A stretch of DNA of 64,000 nucleotides. It comes from Rhodocyclaceae bacterium. GTDB lineage: Bacteria > Pseudomonadota > Gammaproteobacteria > Burkholderiales > Rhodocyclaceae. Positions 51,978-58,939 of the stretch are shown piece by piece; positions within the stretch are counted from its first letter, which is position 1; the number at the start of each line of letters is the position of its first letter. The stretch is from positions 1 to 64,000 of the forward strand of contig VMSX01000006.1 of the NCBI GenBank assembly GCA_013791905.1, read 5' to 3'. Below the pieces are notes generated by a model. The model did not search any database and was not told the origin of the DNA. It saw nothing but the letters and a program-made list of their open reading frames with translations. Made by a program: the position numbers and the translations under genes.

Positions 51978-52943
51978 ATGAAAAGCAATCTCCATGCAGT
52001 GAACTCGTCTACCTCGGGTCATCCAATACGCGGACTGGATCAATCCGATCCGGATCGTCGTTTCCGACTCGACGCTATGCCAAATACCGTGATGAGCAGC
52101 TTGCGGTGGCTGAGTCGGCCGCAGATGCTGGATGGCAATCCGGCTTACTCGTACATGGTGGAAACTCCGCAAGGGGATTTTGCCGTGATGATCGGGCATT
52201 ACGTCAATGGTGAGATTCATCCTTTCGAAGTGTGGATCAATGGTGCAGAGGCTCCGCGCGGTCTTGGGGCCATTGCCAAGACGCTATCGGCAGACATGCG
52301 CACTTACGATCGAGCCTGGTTGTCTCTCAAGCTGGAATCGCTGGCGTTGTGCGATGGTTATCCCTGCGAAGTCGAACTGCCGCCCGATGGCAACAAGGTT
52401 CGCATCCCAGGTGTGGTCAGCGCGTTTGCACGTGTCGTCCATTATCACGTCAAGAAAATCGGTTGGATCGATGGCGAGGGAGACAACTCTTTGGTGAGCG
52501 CGATGGTATTCCGCAAGGAACCTAAAACGGGAACCGAAGGGACGCTCTCCAAAACCTTCGATATCAAGAATCTATCAACCGGCGAAGACTTCGCGATGTT
52601 CATCAAGGAACTGGAACTTCCAGATGGCACTTGCAGGCCGTATTCGGTCTGGCTATCCGGCGCGTACCCCAAGGATCTTGATGGCCTATGCAAGCTGTTG
52701 TCGATCGACATGCGGATTGTTGACCTCGCATGGATCGGGATGAAGTTGCGCAAGCTTCTTAACTACAAGGAACCTCTCGGAAGCTTTATCGGGAGGACTC
52801 CCGGTTCAGGAGCGCAGGAAAAATACCCGTCGACAATTGCCTACATCGCGCGACTGCTGCTGTATCGCTACTACCAGCTCAATCTCTTGAATATGGACGG
52901 TTCGGTGAAAGCTTCCGGCCCCCAGATGAAGATGGTGAGTTGA
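51978..52943 (+). CDS. Orphan NrdJb-like protein (class II RNR C-terminal part)
   Basis: A 321-residue protein matching the C-terminal portion of B12-dependent ribonucleotide reductase, encoded separately as NrdJb in pseudomonads. It has PFEVWINGAEAPRGLGAIAK, then TLSADMRTYDRAWLSLKLES, and the later repeat-like YPKDLDGLCKLLSIDMR, then IVDLAWIGMKLRKLLNY. No catalytic NrdJa part is in the window, so it cannot act alone as a reductase. ATG at 51966 is an alternative start. Confidence 0.72.
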   Translation: MKSNLHAVNSSTSGHPIRGLDQSDPDRRFRLDAMPNTVMSSLRWLSRPQMLDGNPAYSYMVETPQGDFAVMIGHYVNGEIHPFEVWINGAEAPRGLGAIAKTLSADMRTYDRAWLSLKLESLALCDGYPCEVELPPDGNKVRIPGVVSAFARVVHYHVKKIGWIDGEGDNSLVSAMVFRKEPKTGTEGTLSKTFDIKNLSTGEDFAMFIKELELPDGTCRPYSVWLSGAYPKDLDGLCKLLSIDMRIVDLAWIGMKLRKLLNYKEPLGSFIGRTPGSGAQEKYPSTIAYIARLLLYRYYQLNLLNMDGSVKASGPQMKMVS

Positions 52944-52971
52944 GACGTGGCCTGGCGGCAATCATGTATCC

Positions 52972-52997
52972 CCCCCTCCTCAAGCGGGGAGGGTTTT
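52972..52997 (+). terminator. Intrinsic terminator behind the NrdJb-like gene
   Basis: CCCTCC pairs with GGAGGG around TCAAGCGG, followed by TTTT. Confidence 0.6.
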
Positions 52998-53094
52998 CCA
53001 GAACGCTGAGGAATCAGCGTTGCGGAAAGCTGAATTGTTCCCCCTGGCTACGCCATGAGGACATGAAGGTAGCTGGCCTTCCCAAACAAGCAGC
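52993..53094 (+). ncRNA. YAGCTGG structured motif, copy 4
   Basis: Hairpin 1 TTTTCC/GGAAA containing AACGC/GCGTT. Hairpin 2 CCCTGGCTACGCCATGAGG. Stem GAAGG/CCTTC (53065-53081) closes TAGCTGG, followed by AAACAAGCAGCATCAG. Confidence 0.65.
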
Positions 53095-53140
53095 ATCAGA
53101 TCGCAGCACGCAACACCGCTGCCTAAAAGAAGTTCTCAGC

Positions 53141-53203
53141 CCTGCGGGGGCCATCGTGTCCCCTCGGGTCATGGTGCCTTCGCTTTTCATTAGGAGATTC
53201 ACC
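53141..53203 (+). promoter_or_regulatory. Structured leader 6 (ssb)
   Basis: Stem GGGG/CCCC (53147-53163). Loop CCAT pairs ATGG (53171-53174), which overlaps GGTG (53173-53176), complementary to CACC (53200-53203) next to AGGAG. Confidence 0.55.
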
Positions 53204-53611
53204 ATGCTTAACAAAGTTCAACTGATCGGTTTCCTCGGAGCTGATCCGGATGTGCGTTTCACCCAGGAGCAGGAAGCGATCGCACGCGTCCGCATCGCCA
53301 CCAGTGAGACCTGGAAAAAAGACGGCAAGCGTCAGGAGAGGACGGAGTGGCATAACGTCGTGTTCTTCGGCAAGCTGGCTGAAATCGTCGGCGATCACCT
53401 CAAGAAAGGATCCCTGGTGTACGTCGAAGGTCGTTTGCAGACGCGCTCTTGGGATAAAGAAGGCGAAACCCGCTATTCGACCGAGATCGTCGCGGAGAGC
53501 ATGAAGATGCTACCCAATGGCAGCGGCAAGTCGAAAGACGATCCTGCCAGCGATGAGTCGCCTGCAAGAGGCAAAAGGCCGCCGGCCAAGCATGACGACG
53601 GTCCTTTCTAG
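53204..53611 (+). CDS. ssb: Single-stranded DNA-binding protein
   Basis: A 135-residue SSB with an N-terminal OB fold (MLNKVQLIGFLGADPDVRFT, ERTEWHNVVFFGKLAEIVG, KGSLVYVEGRLQTRSW) and an acidic disordered tail ending DDGPF, the partner-binding tip. It is an element-encoded SSB protecting incoming single-stranded DNA. It starts at the ATG behind leader 6; the longer upstream frame is not coding. Confidence 0.95.
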   Translation: MLNKVQLIGFLGADPDVRFTQEQEAIARVRIATSETWKKDGKRQERTEWHNVVFFGKLAEIVGDHLKKGSLVYVEGRLQTRSWDKEGETRYSTEIVAESMKMLPNGSGKSKDDPASDESPARGKRPPAKHDDGPF

Positions 53612-53647
53612 CCTGCGTTAGTCGCGCGTACATCAGCAACACACAAA

Positions 53648-53784
53648 GTCCCTGCCGGGGAGAACATCCCGGCAGGGATTTCTCCATGCCGGTGGGAACT
53701 TCATCGGCCCGCGACGGGGCCTACCAAAGCGCCTCGTTTGGGGTGCTTTGGCAGGCCCGGTCCGGGTAACACATGGAGGCAATC
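53648..53784 (+). promoter_or_regulatory. Structured leader 7, long form (primase)
   Basis: Perfect 10-base stem CCCTGCCGGG/CCCGGCAGGG (53650-53677). Loop GAGAA pairs TTCTC (53680-53684), overlapping anti-SD CTCCATG (53682-53688), which is complementary to CATGGAG (53772-53778). A GGCCTACC-type hairpin like that of leader 5 lies between. Confidence 0.7.
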
Positions 53785-54879
53785 ATGGAAGTAGGGGAAG
53801 TGAAAATCGCGGCACAAGGCATGTGGGACTCGATTCTTCGGTCTCTGGCGCCTCAACTGAGAGACGCTCTCGAGCGTCCAGGGCATCACGTACCTTGTCC
53901 GGTTCATGGTGGCAAGGATGGATACCGGACGTTTCCGGACGTTGCCAAAACAGGGGGTGGCGTCTGCAATACATGCGGAGTACATGCAGATGGCTTTGCT
54001 ACGCTGATGTGGGCATCCGGCATGAACTTCAAGGAAGCACTCGGCGAGGTTGTGGGCTACTTGCAGCTTGGGACAACCCGGCCGTTACCAGCACGGGTCG
54101 TGAAGCGCGAGAAGACGTCGGATGAAAGGGAAGACGAGAAACTTCGTCAGTCTCTGAATCGCGTCTGGAATGAATCCATCCAGATCTGCGAGCGTGATGC
54201 AGAGCCAGCCAGGCTGTATCTGGCGCGGCGCGGCATTGCACTCAGTCCGCCAGAAGCGCTTCGATTCCATCCGTCACTGCCATACTACGAGGGGAAAGAG
54301 AAGTGTGGTGAGTATCCAGCCATGATTTCAATGGTGTCCGGTACTCAGGGGAACGCAGTGACTATCCACCGCATCTATCTGACCCGGGATGGCATCAAGG
54401 CACCTGTCAAGTCGCCAAAGAAGCTCATGGCATATCCCGGTGATCGACAGATCATAGGTGGTGCCATACGGTTGTCACCGGCAAGCGGGAAGTCATCCAC
54501 CTTGCTGGTTGCCGAAGGCGTCGAAACATCCCTGGCTGTCATTGAGGGAACGATGGGATCCAATTTCCCCGTCTGGAGCACAGTCAATGCGCTTCTGATG
54601 GAGAACTTGACTCCCCCCGACTGGGCAACCCGAGTCATCATCTTCGGTGACAAAGATCGTCCTACCGAGCAACACCCCAAGGGACATGGACAGGAAGCGG
54701 CAAAGAAGCTTGTCCAGCGTCTCTGGCAACGAGGTATCCAGGCATCGGCAATTATCCCGGCAGGAGAAATCTCGCCTGGCGAAAAGTCGCTGGACTGGCT
54801 CGATATCCTTAAAACCAAAGGCAGCGCAGGTTTTCCGGTCATGAACATGATCGAGCGCGCCATGCGGAATGCAGCGTAG
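53785..54879 (+). CDS. Zn-ribbon/Toprim primase
   Basis: A 364-residue primase. The zinc ribbon uses C38, H41, C61 and C64 (VPCPVHGG, GVCNTCG). A helical middle part follows, and a Toprim domain with LLVAEGVETSLAV and VIIFGDKDR acidic residues. It resembles phage P4/plasmid-type primases. It would prime the complementary strand after conjugal entry. The ATG at 53785 follows GGAGG; the upstream in-frame ATG overlaps that SD. Confidence 0.9.
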   Translation: MEVGEVKIAAQGMWDSILRSLAPQLRDALERPGHHVPCPVHGGKDGYRTFPDVAKTGGGVCNTCGVHADGFATLMWASGMNFKEALGEVVGYLQLGTTRPLPARVVKREKTSDEREDEKLRQSLNRVWNESIQICERDAEPARLYLARRGIALSPPEALRFHPSLPYYEGKEKCGEYPAMISMVSGTQGNAVTIHRIYLTRDGIKAPVKSPKKLMAYPGDRQIIGGAIRLSPASGKSSTLLVAEGVETSLAVIEGTMGSNFPVWSTVNALLMENLTPPDWATRVIIFGDKDRPTEQHPKGHGQEAAKKLVQRLWQRGIQASAIIPAGEISPGEKSLDWLDILKTKGSAGFPVMNMIERAMRNAA

Positions 54880-54888
54880 GGAGTCGCC

Positions 54889-55134
54889 ATGTACGGAGTC
54901 ATCAACTTTTCGGTAATCGACACAACACCTGGTGCCTGTTCAGCATTTGGCCCACCGCCCAATTGGGATGGAAGCTACGTTGAGTTCATGCGCGAGCGCT
55001 GGAGGAATGATCCCGGCGTTCGTCAGCATGTGTTTGTCGTCGGACGAATGCTGTATCGCGATGAAAAAATTTCTTTCATCGGTCCCTACGCCTCCGAGGC
55101 CAGGGCGATCGTTGAGGGAGCCTATCAACACTAA
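54889..55134 (+). CDS. Hypothetical protein
   Basis: An 81-residue protein (MYGVINFSVIDTTPGACSAF, then WDGSYVEFMRERWRNDPGVR). Not recognised. It begins nine bases after the primase stop, without a family leader, so it is read as translationally linked to it. Confidence 0.5.
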   Translation: MYGVINFSVIDTTPGACSAFGPPPNWDGSYVEFMRERWRNDPGVRQHVFVVGRMLYRDEKISFIGPYASEARAIVEGAYQH

Positions 55135-55190
55135 CCCCAGCGGGGACAACATCCTGCTGGGGTGTTGCTCCGCTTCACGAGGAGCTATTT
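55135..55190 (+). promoter_or_regulatory. Structured leader 8
   Basis: Stem CCCCAGC/GCTGGGG (55135-55162). Loop CAACA (55147-55151) pairs TGTTG (55163-55167). Anti-SD GCTCC (55167-55171) pairs SD GGAGC (55181-55185). Confidence 0.7.
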
Positions 55191-55613
55191 ATGGAAGCAG
55201 TACTTTCTATCGACGCGGCGGAGCGCGCAACGATTCTCGCTGCGCTACGCTACTACCAGCAACAGGGGCAGGGTGACCCATCGAATCGCAGTGATGAAAT
55301 TCATGACATTGCAACCGATGGCGACAACCAGATCTCGCTCGACGAAGAAGGAATTGACGTGCTGTGCGAGAAAGTCAATTTCGGTGAAACACCACTCATG
55401 CTCGATCAGGTGACTCAAGTGGTGGTATTTGCGAGCGAAGGAGTGACACGTTCCGTTGCTGTTCGCGATCTTCCTGAAGGTGGAGTGCCGTGTGTCGTGG
55501 TGGACTACGACGACATGCGAGAGCATCCCCATCAAGAGGTAGGCGACTTTGAGCGCGAACGGATTGGTTGTACGCGTGAGGAGTTCGATCTGGCAGCAAG
55601 CTACATTTGGTAG
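55191..55613 (+). CDS. Hypothetical acidic protein
   Basis: A 140-residue protein (MEAVLSIDAAERATILAALR) with many Asp/Glu and a C-terminal ERIGCTREEFDLAASYIW. Not recognised; the high acidic content recalls DNA-mimic or anti-restriction proteins but no family signature is visible. It has its own leader 8. Confidence 0.55.
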   Translation: MEAVLSIDAAERATILAALRYYQQQGQGDPSNRSDEIHDIATDGDNQISLDEEGIDVLCEKVNFGETPLMLDQVTQVVVFASEGVTRSVAVRDLPEGGVPCVVVDYDDMREHPHQEVGDFERERIGCTREEFDLAASYIW

Positions 55614-55634
55614 CTCATTAAGCATTTCTAAAAC

Positions 55635-55700
55635 TACCCGCTCGGGAGCTCTACTCCCGGCAGGGATAGTGCCTCCGGCGGATCTTCTTCGGAGGTCTCT
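55635..55700 (+). promoter_or_regulatory. Structured leader 9 (ardC-like)
   Basis: Stem CGGGAG/CTCCCG (55643-55659). Loop CTA pairs TAG (55667-55669). Anti-SD CCTCCG pairs SD CGGAGG (55690-55695). Confidence 0.65.
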
Positions 55701-56531
55701 ATGTCATCAAAAGACAAACCAGATTGGCAGAGTCTGCTCAAACAGGCACTGACAGTACCGGGCACGCTTTCAAAGGCGTACTCGGTGTTTCACAACTACT
55801 CGCTGGGCAATCAGCTTCTGGCTTCCTTTGAACTTGCCAGTCGCGGTTTGCCTCTGTCCCCCATCGCGTCATTCATGCGATGGAAGGAACTGGGGCGTAG
55901 CGTCAAGAAGGGCGAAAAGGCAATTCCCTTGGTGATGCCAGTAACCGTTAAGAAGAGGGCAGTAGATGCCGATGCCGACGAAGAGTCGGTAGATGGTGTC
56001 CGCACTATCTTCATCCTGAAGCGCAACTGGTTCTCACTCGACCAAACCGAGGGTGAAGCATTCAGTCCCGAAGTGATCATGCCAGAGTGGGACAAGACGA
56101 AAGCCCTGGTCGCATTGGACATCAAGGAGGTTCGCTTTGAGATGGCTGACGGAAATTGCCAGGGCTATGCCAAGCTGGGTGTCCGCGAGGTTGCCGTCAA
56201 TCCGGTAGCGGCAATGCCATGGAAAACGCTGTTCCATGAAATTGCTCATCATCTGCTCGGTCATACGGCCACCGGTGATGCGACTGGCACGATGGCTGAT
56301 GGCCCCTCGATGCCGAAATGCATCAAGGAAGCCGAAGCCGAAGCTACCGCGTATCTGTGCTGCGCGACCCTCGGGTTGCCAGGCATGGAGGAAAGCCGTG
56401 GCTACATTCAGAGCTGGCTGGACGGAGAGGAATTTCCGGAAAAGTCATCGCGACGGGTGTTTGCCGCTGCGGACAAGATCCTGAAGGCTGGAACCATCGG
56501 GCTACAGGGGAAGGAGGCCAACCATGGCTAA
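55701..56531 (+). CDS. ArdC-like antirestriction protein with zincin domain
   Basis: A 276-residue protein. The N-terminal ArdC-type ssDNA-binding domain (NYSLGNQLLASFELASRG, then FMRWKELGRSVKKGEKAIPL) is followed by a metallopeptidase-like domain with HEIAHH at 179-184 and a downstream Glu-rich helix (KEAEAEATAYLCC). ArdC proteins protect incoming single-stranded element DNA from host restriction. The host's own Mrr nuclease is encoded in this window. Confidence 0.88.
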   Translation: MSSKDKPDWQSLLKQALTVPGTLSKAYSVFHNYSLGNQLLASFELASRGLPLSPIASFMRWKELGRSVKKGEKAIPLVMPVTVKKRAVDADADEESVDGVRTIFILKRNWFSLDQTEGEAFSPEVIMPEWDKTKALVALDIKEVRFEMADGNCQGYAKLGVREVAVNPVAAMPWKTLFHEIAHHLLGHTATGDATGTMADGPSMPKCIKEAEAEATAYLCCATLGLPGMEESRGYIQSWLDGEEFPEKSSRRVFAAADKILKAGTIGLQGKEANHG

Positions 56532-56904
56532 CCATTGCTTCGCAAGGGTTCGGTCGCATAGCCAACGGGAGATCATTGATCGATTGCATGGCTTGCGCCG
56601 CAAGATCTACCTTTGCAGCGAACAGGGTTTTCAGAGTCGCGTCGAGTTTCTGTGCCTAGCCTTCGGGTATGGATTGGGAGCTGACATCAGGGACTACCAG
56701 CTGTGGGATGAAGGCTGGGAGGAACTGGGCGAGCGGCAATGGGATACCTGTTTCGAGATGGGGGATGCCGAACAGGTCATCAGCGAAGTTGTGCAACGTG
56801 CGCGAGCGCAGGGATTTATTGATGCTGTGCGCGAGTACTGCAACGTGCCTGGCGCTTTCGAGCGATGGGAAAACTATGCTGATCGGCAAGGTGCCCTTTT
56901 TTGA
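56524..56904 (+). CDS. Hypothetical protein
   Basis: A 126-residue protein (MANHCFARVRSHSQREIIDR; YQLWDEGWEELGERQWD). It overlaps the ArdC-like gene by eight bases, so it is coupled to it. Not recognised. Confidence 0.55.
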   Translation: MANHCFARVRSHSQREIIDRLHGLRRKIYLCSEQGFQSRVEFLCLAFGYGLGADIRDYQLWDEGWEELGERQWDTCFEMGDAEQVISEVVQRARAQGFIDAVREYCNVPGAFERWENYADRQGALF

Positions 56905-56923
56905 TGGGATGTATCAAGTACAA

Positions 56924-57055
56924 CCTACGCGCTTCGGCGCGTGGGTTTTCCCAGGGGTGCTCCATGAGTGCCCCTCGGCAAACCCAGATTCTTCCTCCCG
57001 GTTATCCGGAAGGCTGATAGTCGTAGCTGGCGACTCAAATCAAGCAGCATTCAAG
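56924..57055 (+). ncRNA. Terminator plus YAGCTGG structured motif, copy 5
   Basis: Near-identical to 51401-51532 over 132 bases, four single-base differences. The stem AGTCG/CGACT, the TAGCTGG loop and the downstream CAGC are unchanged; one difference turns CAAACAGC into CAAGCAGC, a variant also seen in copies 2 and 4. Confidence 0.7.
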
Positions 57056-57117
57056 CGGCAGGCACCATGTCTGCCACACACTCAGACCCATGCGGGATAT
57101 CACTATTCCGCTTCCGG

Positions 57118-57189
57118 GGTATTACCCAAAGTCGGGGGCTTGTTTCCCCGACGGGGATGCTCGTCCTCATTTTCATTTCTGGAGGACAG
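57118..57189 (+). promoter_or_regulatory. Structured leader 10
   Basis: Stem GTCGGGG/CCCCGAC (57131-57152). Anti-SD GTCCTC (57163-57168) pairs GAGGAC (57182-57187) across the SD. No clear pseudoknot. Confidence 0.6.
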
Positions 57190-57402
57190 ATGCACGACAG
57201 AACTTATCAAGCAGTAGCAACAGTCCATGATCCACTTACCGACAAGGGCATGAAAGAAGAACCTGTTCATGATCGCGTCAATCTGGATCGCATCAAAGCC
57301 CTGAAGCTGGCGAAGCTTTGGTCAGAACAAGGGTACTGGAGCTCGATTTACAACCAACTGACAGCGGAGTGTGTCGAGTGCTATGCCCCCCAACGGGGGT
57401 GA
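57190..57402 (+). CDS. Hypothetical protein
   Basis: A 70-residue soluble protein (MHDRTYQAVATVHDPLTDKG, then DRIKALKLAKLWSEQGYWSS). Not recognised. The start is defined by GGAGGACAG in leader 10. Confidence 0.5.
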   Translation: MHDRTYQAVATVHDPLTDKGMKEEPVHDRVNLDRIKALKLAKLWSEQGYWSSIYNQLTAECVECYAPQRG

Positions 57403-57430
57403 GCTAAACCACATACTGAAGTCAGCAAAT

Positions 57431-57501
57431 CATTTCCCACACGGGGCGTTCACGGCCCCATGTGGGCCATGGTGCCCCGCCTTTCCAAGAGGAGTTGCAC
57501 C
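57431..57501 (+). promoter_or_regulatory. Structured leader 11
   Basis: Stem CCCACA-C-GGGGC / GCCCC-A-TGTGGG (57436-57466). Loop CAC pairs GTG (57472-57474), inside anti-SD GGTGC (57471-57475), complementary to GCACC (57497-57501). Confidence 0.65.
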
Positions 57502-58452
57502 ATGTCACAAATCAAGCAGCAATTGGAGTCTGGCAAGCTGATACACGTTGGCCAGCGGATTCATTGCATTCTCAATGGCGGTACCGATGGCGTTGTCACG
57601 GCCATTCATGGCGTACAAGATCCGGGATCGTGTCAAACGATCGCAAGTGGGATCGGAGTGACAGGCGGGGGTGCCCATCTCGATATTGTCTGGGGTGACG
57701 GTACTGAATCTCGCGGCATTCCGGAAAGCCTGGCCAGAACTTCTGTGCAGTGGAAGGTCTATGCGGAAGTGGCCTCGATGTCGGAGGTAGTCGAACTCAA
57801 GGCGAATCTTGCCATTGAGAAGGCGCGCCGCCAGGCAGAAGAGGACGCCAGGCAGGTTACCTTCAACAAGGAGTGCGATCGGCTTCGTCAGGCTTATCCG
57901 CAATTAAACACGCGCGAGACCGAGTCCAGTGATTTCAAGCGCTGCCTTGTGAATGTCCGCATCATCCTGAAGGAGTCGTTCTCAGGAATCAAGTTCAGCG
58001 TTCGTCAGGATTCGTTTGGCTCGCTGACCGTGCGATGGACTGATGGCCCGACTGAAATACAGGTCGGGAGCCTGGTGAATGGCTTCAAAGGCGGCAGCTT
58101 TGACGGGATGGAGGATATTTACCGTCATGAGCGCACGCCATGGAACACTCTTTTTGGTGAAGCGAAGTATCTCTCGCTCCATCGAACAGAGTCTGAAGCG
58201 ATCGTTCAGAAGGCAATCGACACCCTGTGGGATGTTCTGCCCAACGTGCGAGAGCTCGTAAAGCCGACTCCAGCATCGGTCTTCTCTGTCAGATCCGAGC
58301 GGGTGCCTGGCCTTGATGTCAATGTAGCCGAGCTAATTCGCACTCTGTGTTCTCACTACGATGCAATTCAGAAGCGATTTGAGCGAAACGGTACAAAGTA
58401 CGGTCGCTTGACCTTCGTGGTTGATTACGCGTGTAAAGCGCAAGGCAAGTAA
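57502..58452 (+). CDS. LPD29-domain protein
   Basis: A 316-residue protein. The N-terminal half has a KOW-like turn (VGQRIHCILNGGTDGVVTAI) and a charged helix. The middle shows the LPD29 pattern (SGIKFSVRQDSFGSLTVRWT, GFKGGSFDGMEDIYRH). Such domains occur in large polyvalent proteins of phages and conjugative elements and are thought to go with transferred DNA. Function unknown. Confidence 0.65.
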   Translation: MSQIKQQLESGKLIHVGQRIHCILNGGTDGVVTAIHGVQDPGSCQTIASGIGVTGGGAHLDIVWGDGTESRGIPESLARTSVQWKVYAEVASMSEVVELKANLAIEKARRQAEEDARQVTFNKECDRLRQAYPQLNTRETESSDFKRCLVNVRIILKESFSGIKFSVRQDSFGSLTVRWTDGPTEIQVGSLVNGFKGGSFDGMEDIYRHERTPWNTLFGEAKYLSLHRTESEAIVQKAIDTLWDVLPNVRELVKPTPASVFSVRSERVPGLDVNVAELIRTLCSHYDAIQKRFERNGTKYGRLTFVVDYACKAQGK

Positions 58453-58458
58453 CAGCAA

Positions 58459-58523
58459 TCCCTTACCGGGGGGGCATCTTCCCCGATAGGGGGCGGGCCT
58501 CCCTTTTCTTCATGGAGGTACTG
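58459..58523 (+). promoter_or_regulatory. Structured leader 12
   Basis: Stem CCCT...CGGGG / CCCCG...AGGG (58460-58491). Anti-SD CCTCC (58498-58502) pairs SD GGAGG (58514-58518). Confidence 0.6.
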
Positions 58524-58676
58524 ATGCGTGCATGTCAAATGTTGTTTGGAACAAGGGAGAGAGACGGGCTGGCCTATATCGAGCCTTTGCCGTCTTTTCA
58601 TCCGCTGTACAAGATCCGGAAGAAGATTGTTGCGATCGGCAGCTATATCGGTCGCATCTTTCGCATGGGCGAGTGA
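58524..58676 (+). CDS. 50-residue hypothetical microprotein
   Basis: MRACQMLFGTRERDGLAYIE, a short linker, then a basic segment YKIRKKIVAIGSYIGRIFRM. It has leader 12 with a good SD six bases before the ATG, and a terminator behind it, so it forms a complete small gene. Function unknown. Confidence 0.5.
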   Translation: MRACQMLFGTRERDGLAYIEPLPSFHPLYKIRKKIVAIGSYIGRIFRMGE

Positions 58677-58708
58677 TGGAATGCATTCGACCATTGCATG
58701 ACAGGAAT

Positions 58709-58736
58709 CCCGTGCCCTCGTGGCACGGGGTTTTCC
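58709..58736 (+). terminator. Intrinsic terminator
   Basis: CCCGTGCC (58709-58716) pairs with GGCACGGG (58722-58729), then TTTT. Its T-run begins hairpin 1 of YAGCTGG motif 6. Confidence 0.75.
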
Positions 58737-58843
58737 TGAACCGTCTGGAAACAAACAGGCCTTTCAGGAAAATCGGAATTCAATCGCCCGGCTACGCCAG
58801 GTGATCGATGCTCCCAGCTGGGGAGTCAAAACAAACAGCAAAC
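58731..58843 (+). ncRNA. YAGCTGG structured motif, copy 6
   Basis: Hairpin 1 TTTTCCTGAA/TTCAGGAAAA (perfect, 10 bases). Hairpin 2 around CCGGCTACGCC. Stem CTCC/GGAG (58811-58825) closes CAGCTGG, followed by AAAACAAACAGCA. Confidence 0.65.
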
Positions 58844-58875
58844 AACTTGCGTCGGGGTGACCCGTCGTTAATTCA

Positions 58876-58939
58876 ACCCTTGCGGGCACGCCATTCCCGC
58901 AAGGGCTTGGTGCGTCCGTGTTTCCAAAGGAGACGCATA
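58876..58939 (+). promoter_or_regulatory. Structured leader 13
   Basis: Perfect 10-base stem CCCTTGCGGG/CCCGCAAGGG (58877-58905). Loop CGCCA pairs TGGTG (58908-58912), overlapping anti-SD TGCGTC (58911-58916), complementary to GACGCA (58932-58937) at the SD. Confidence 0.72.

Noticed and set aside
47471-58843. YAGCTGG hairpins as a plain DNA operator
   Set aside because: An operator should conserve its arms; here the arms vary while remaining complementary and only the loop is fixed, which favours RNA.
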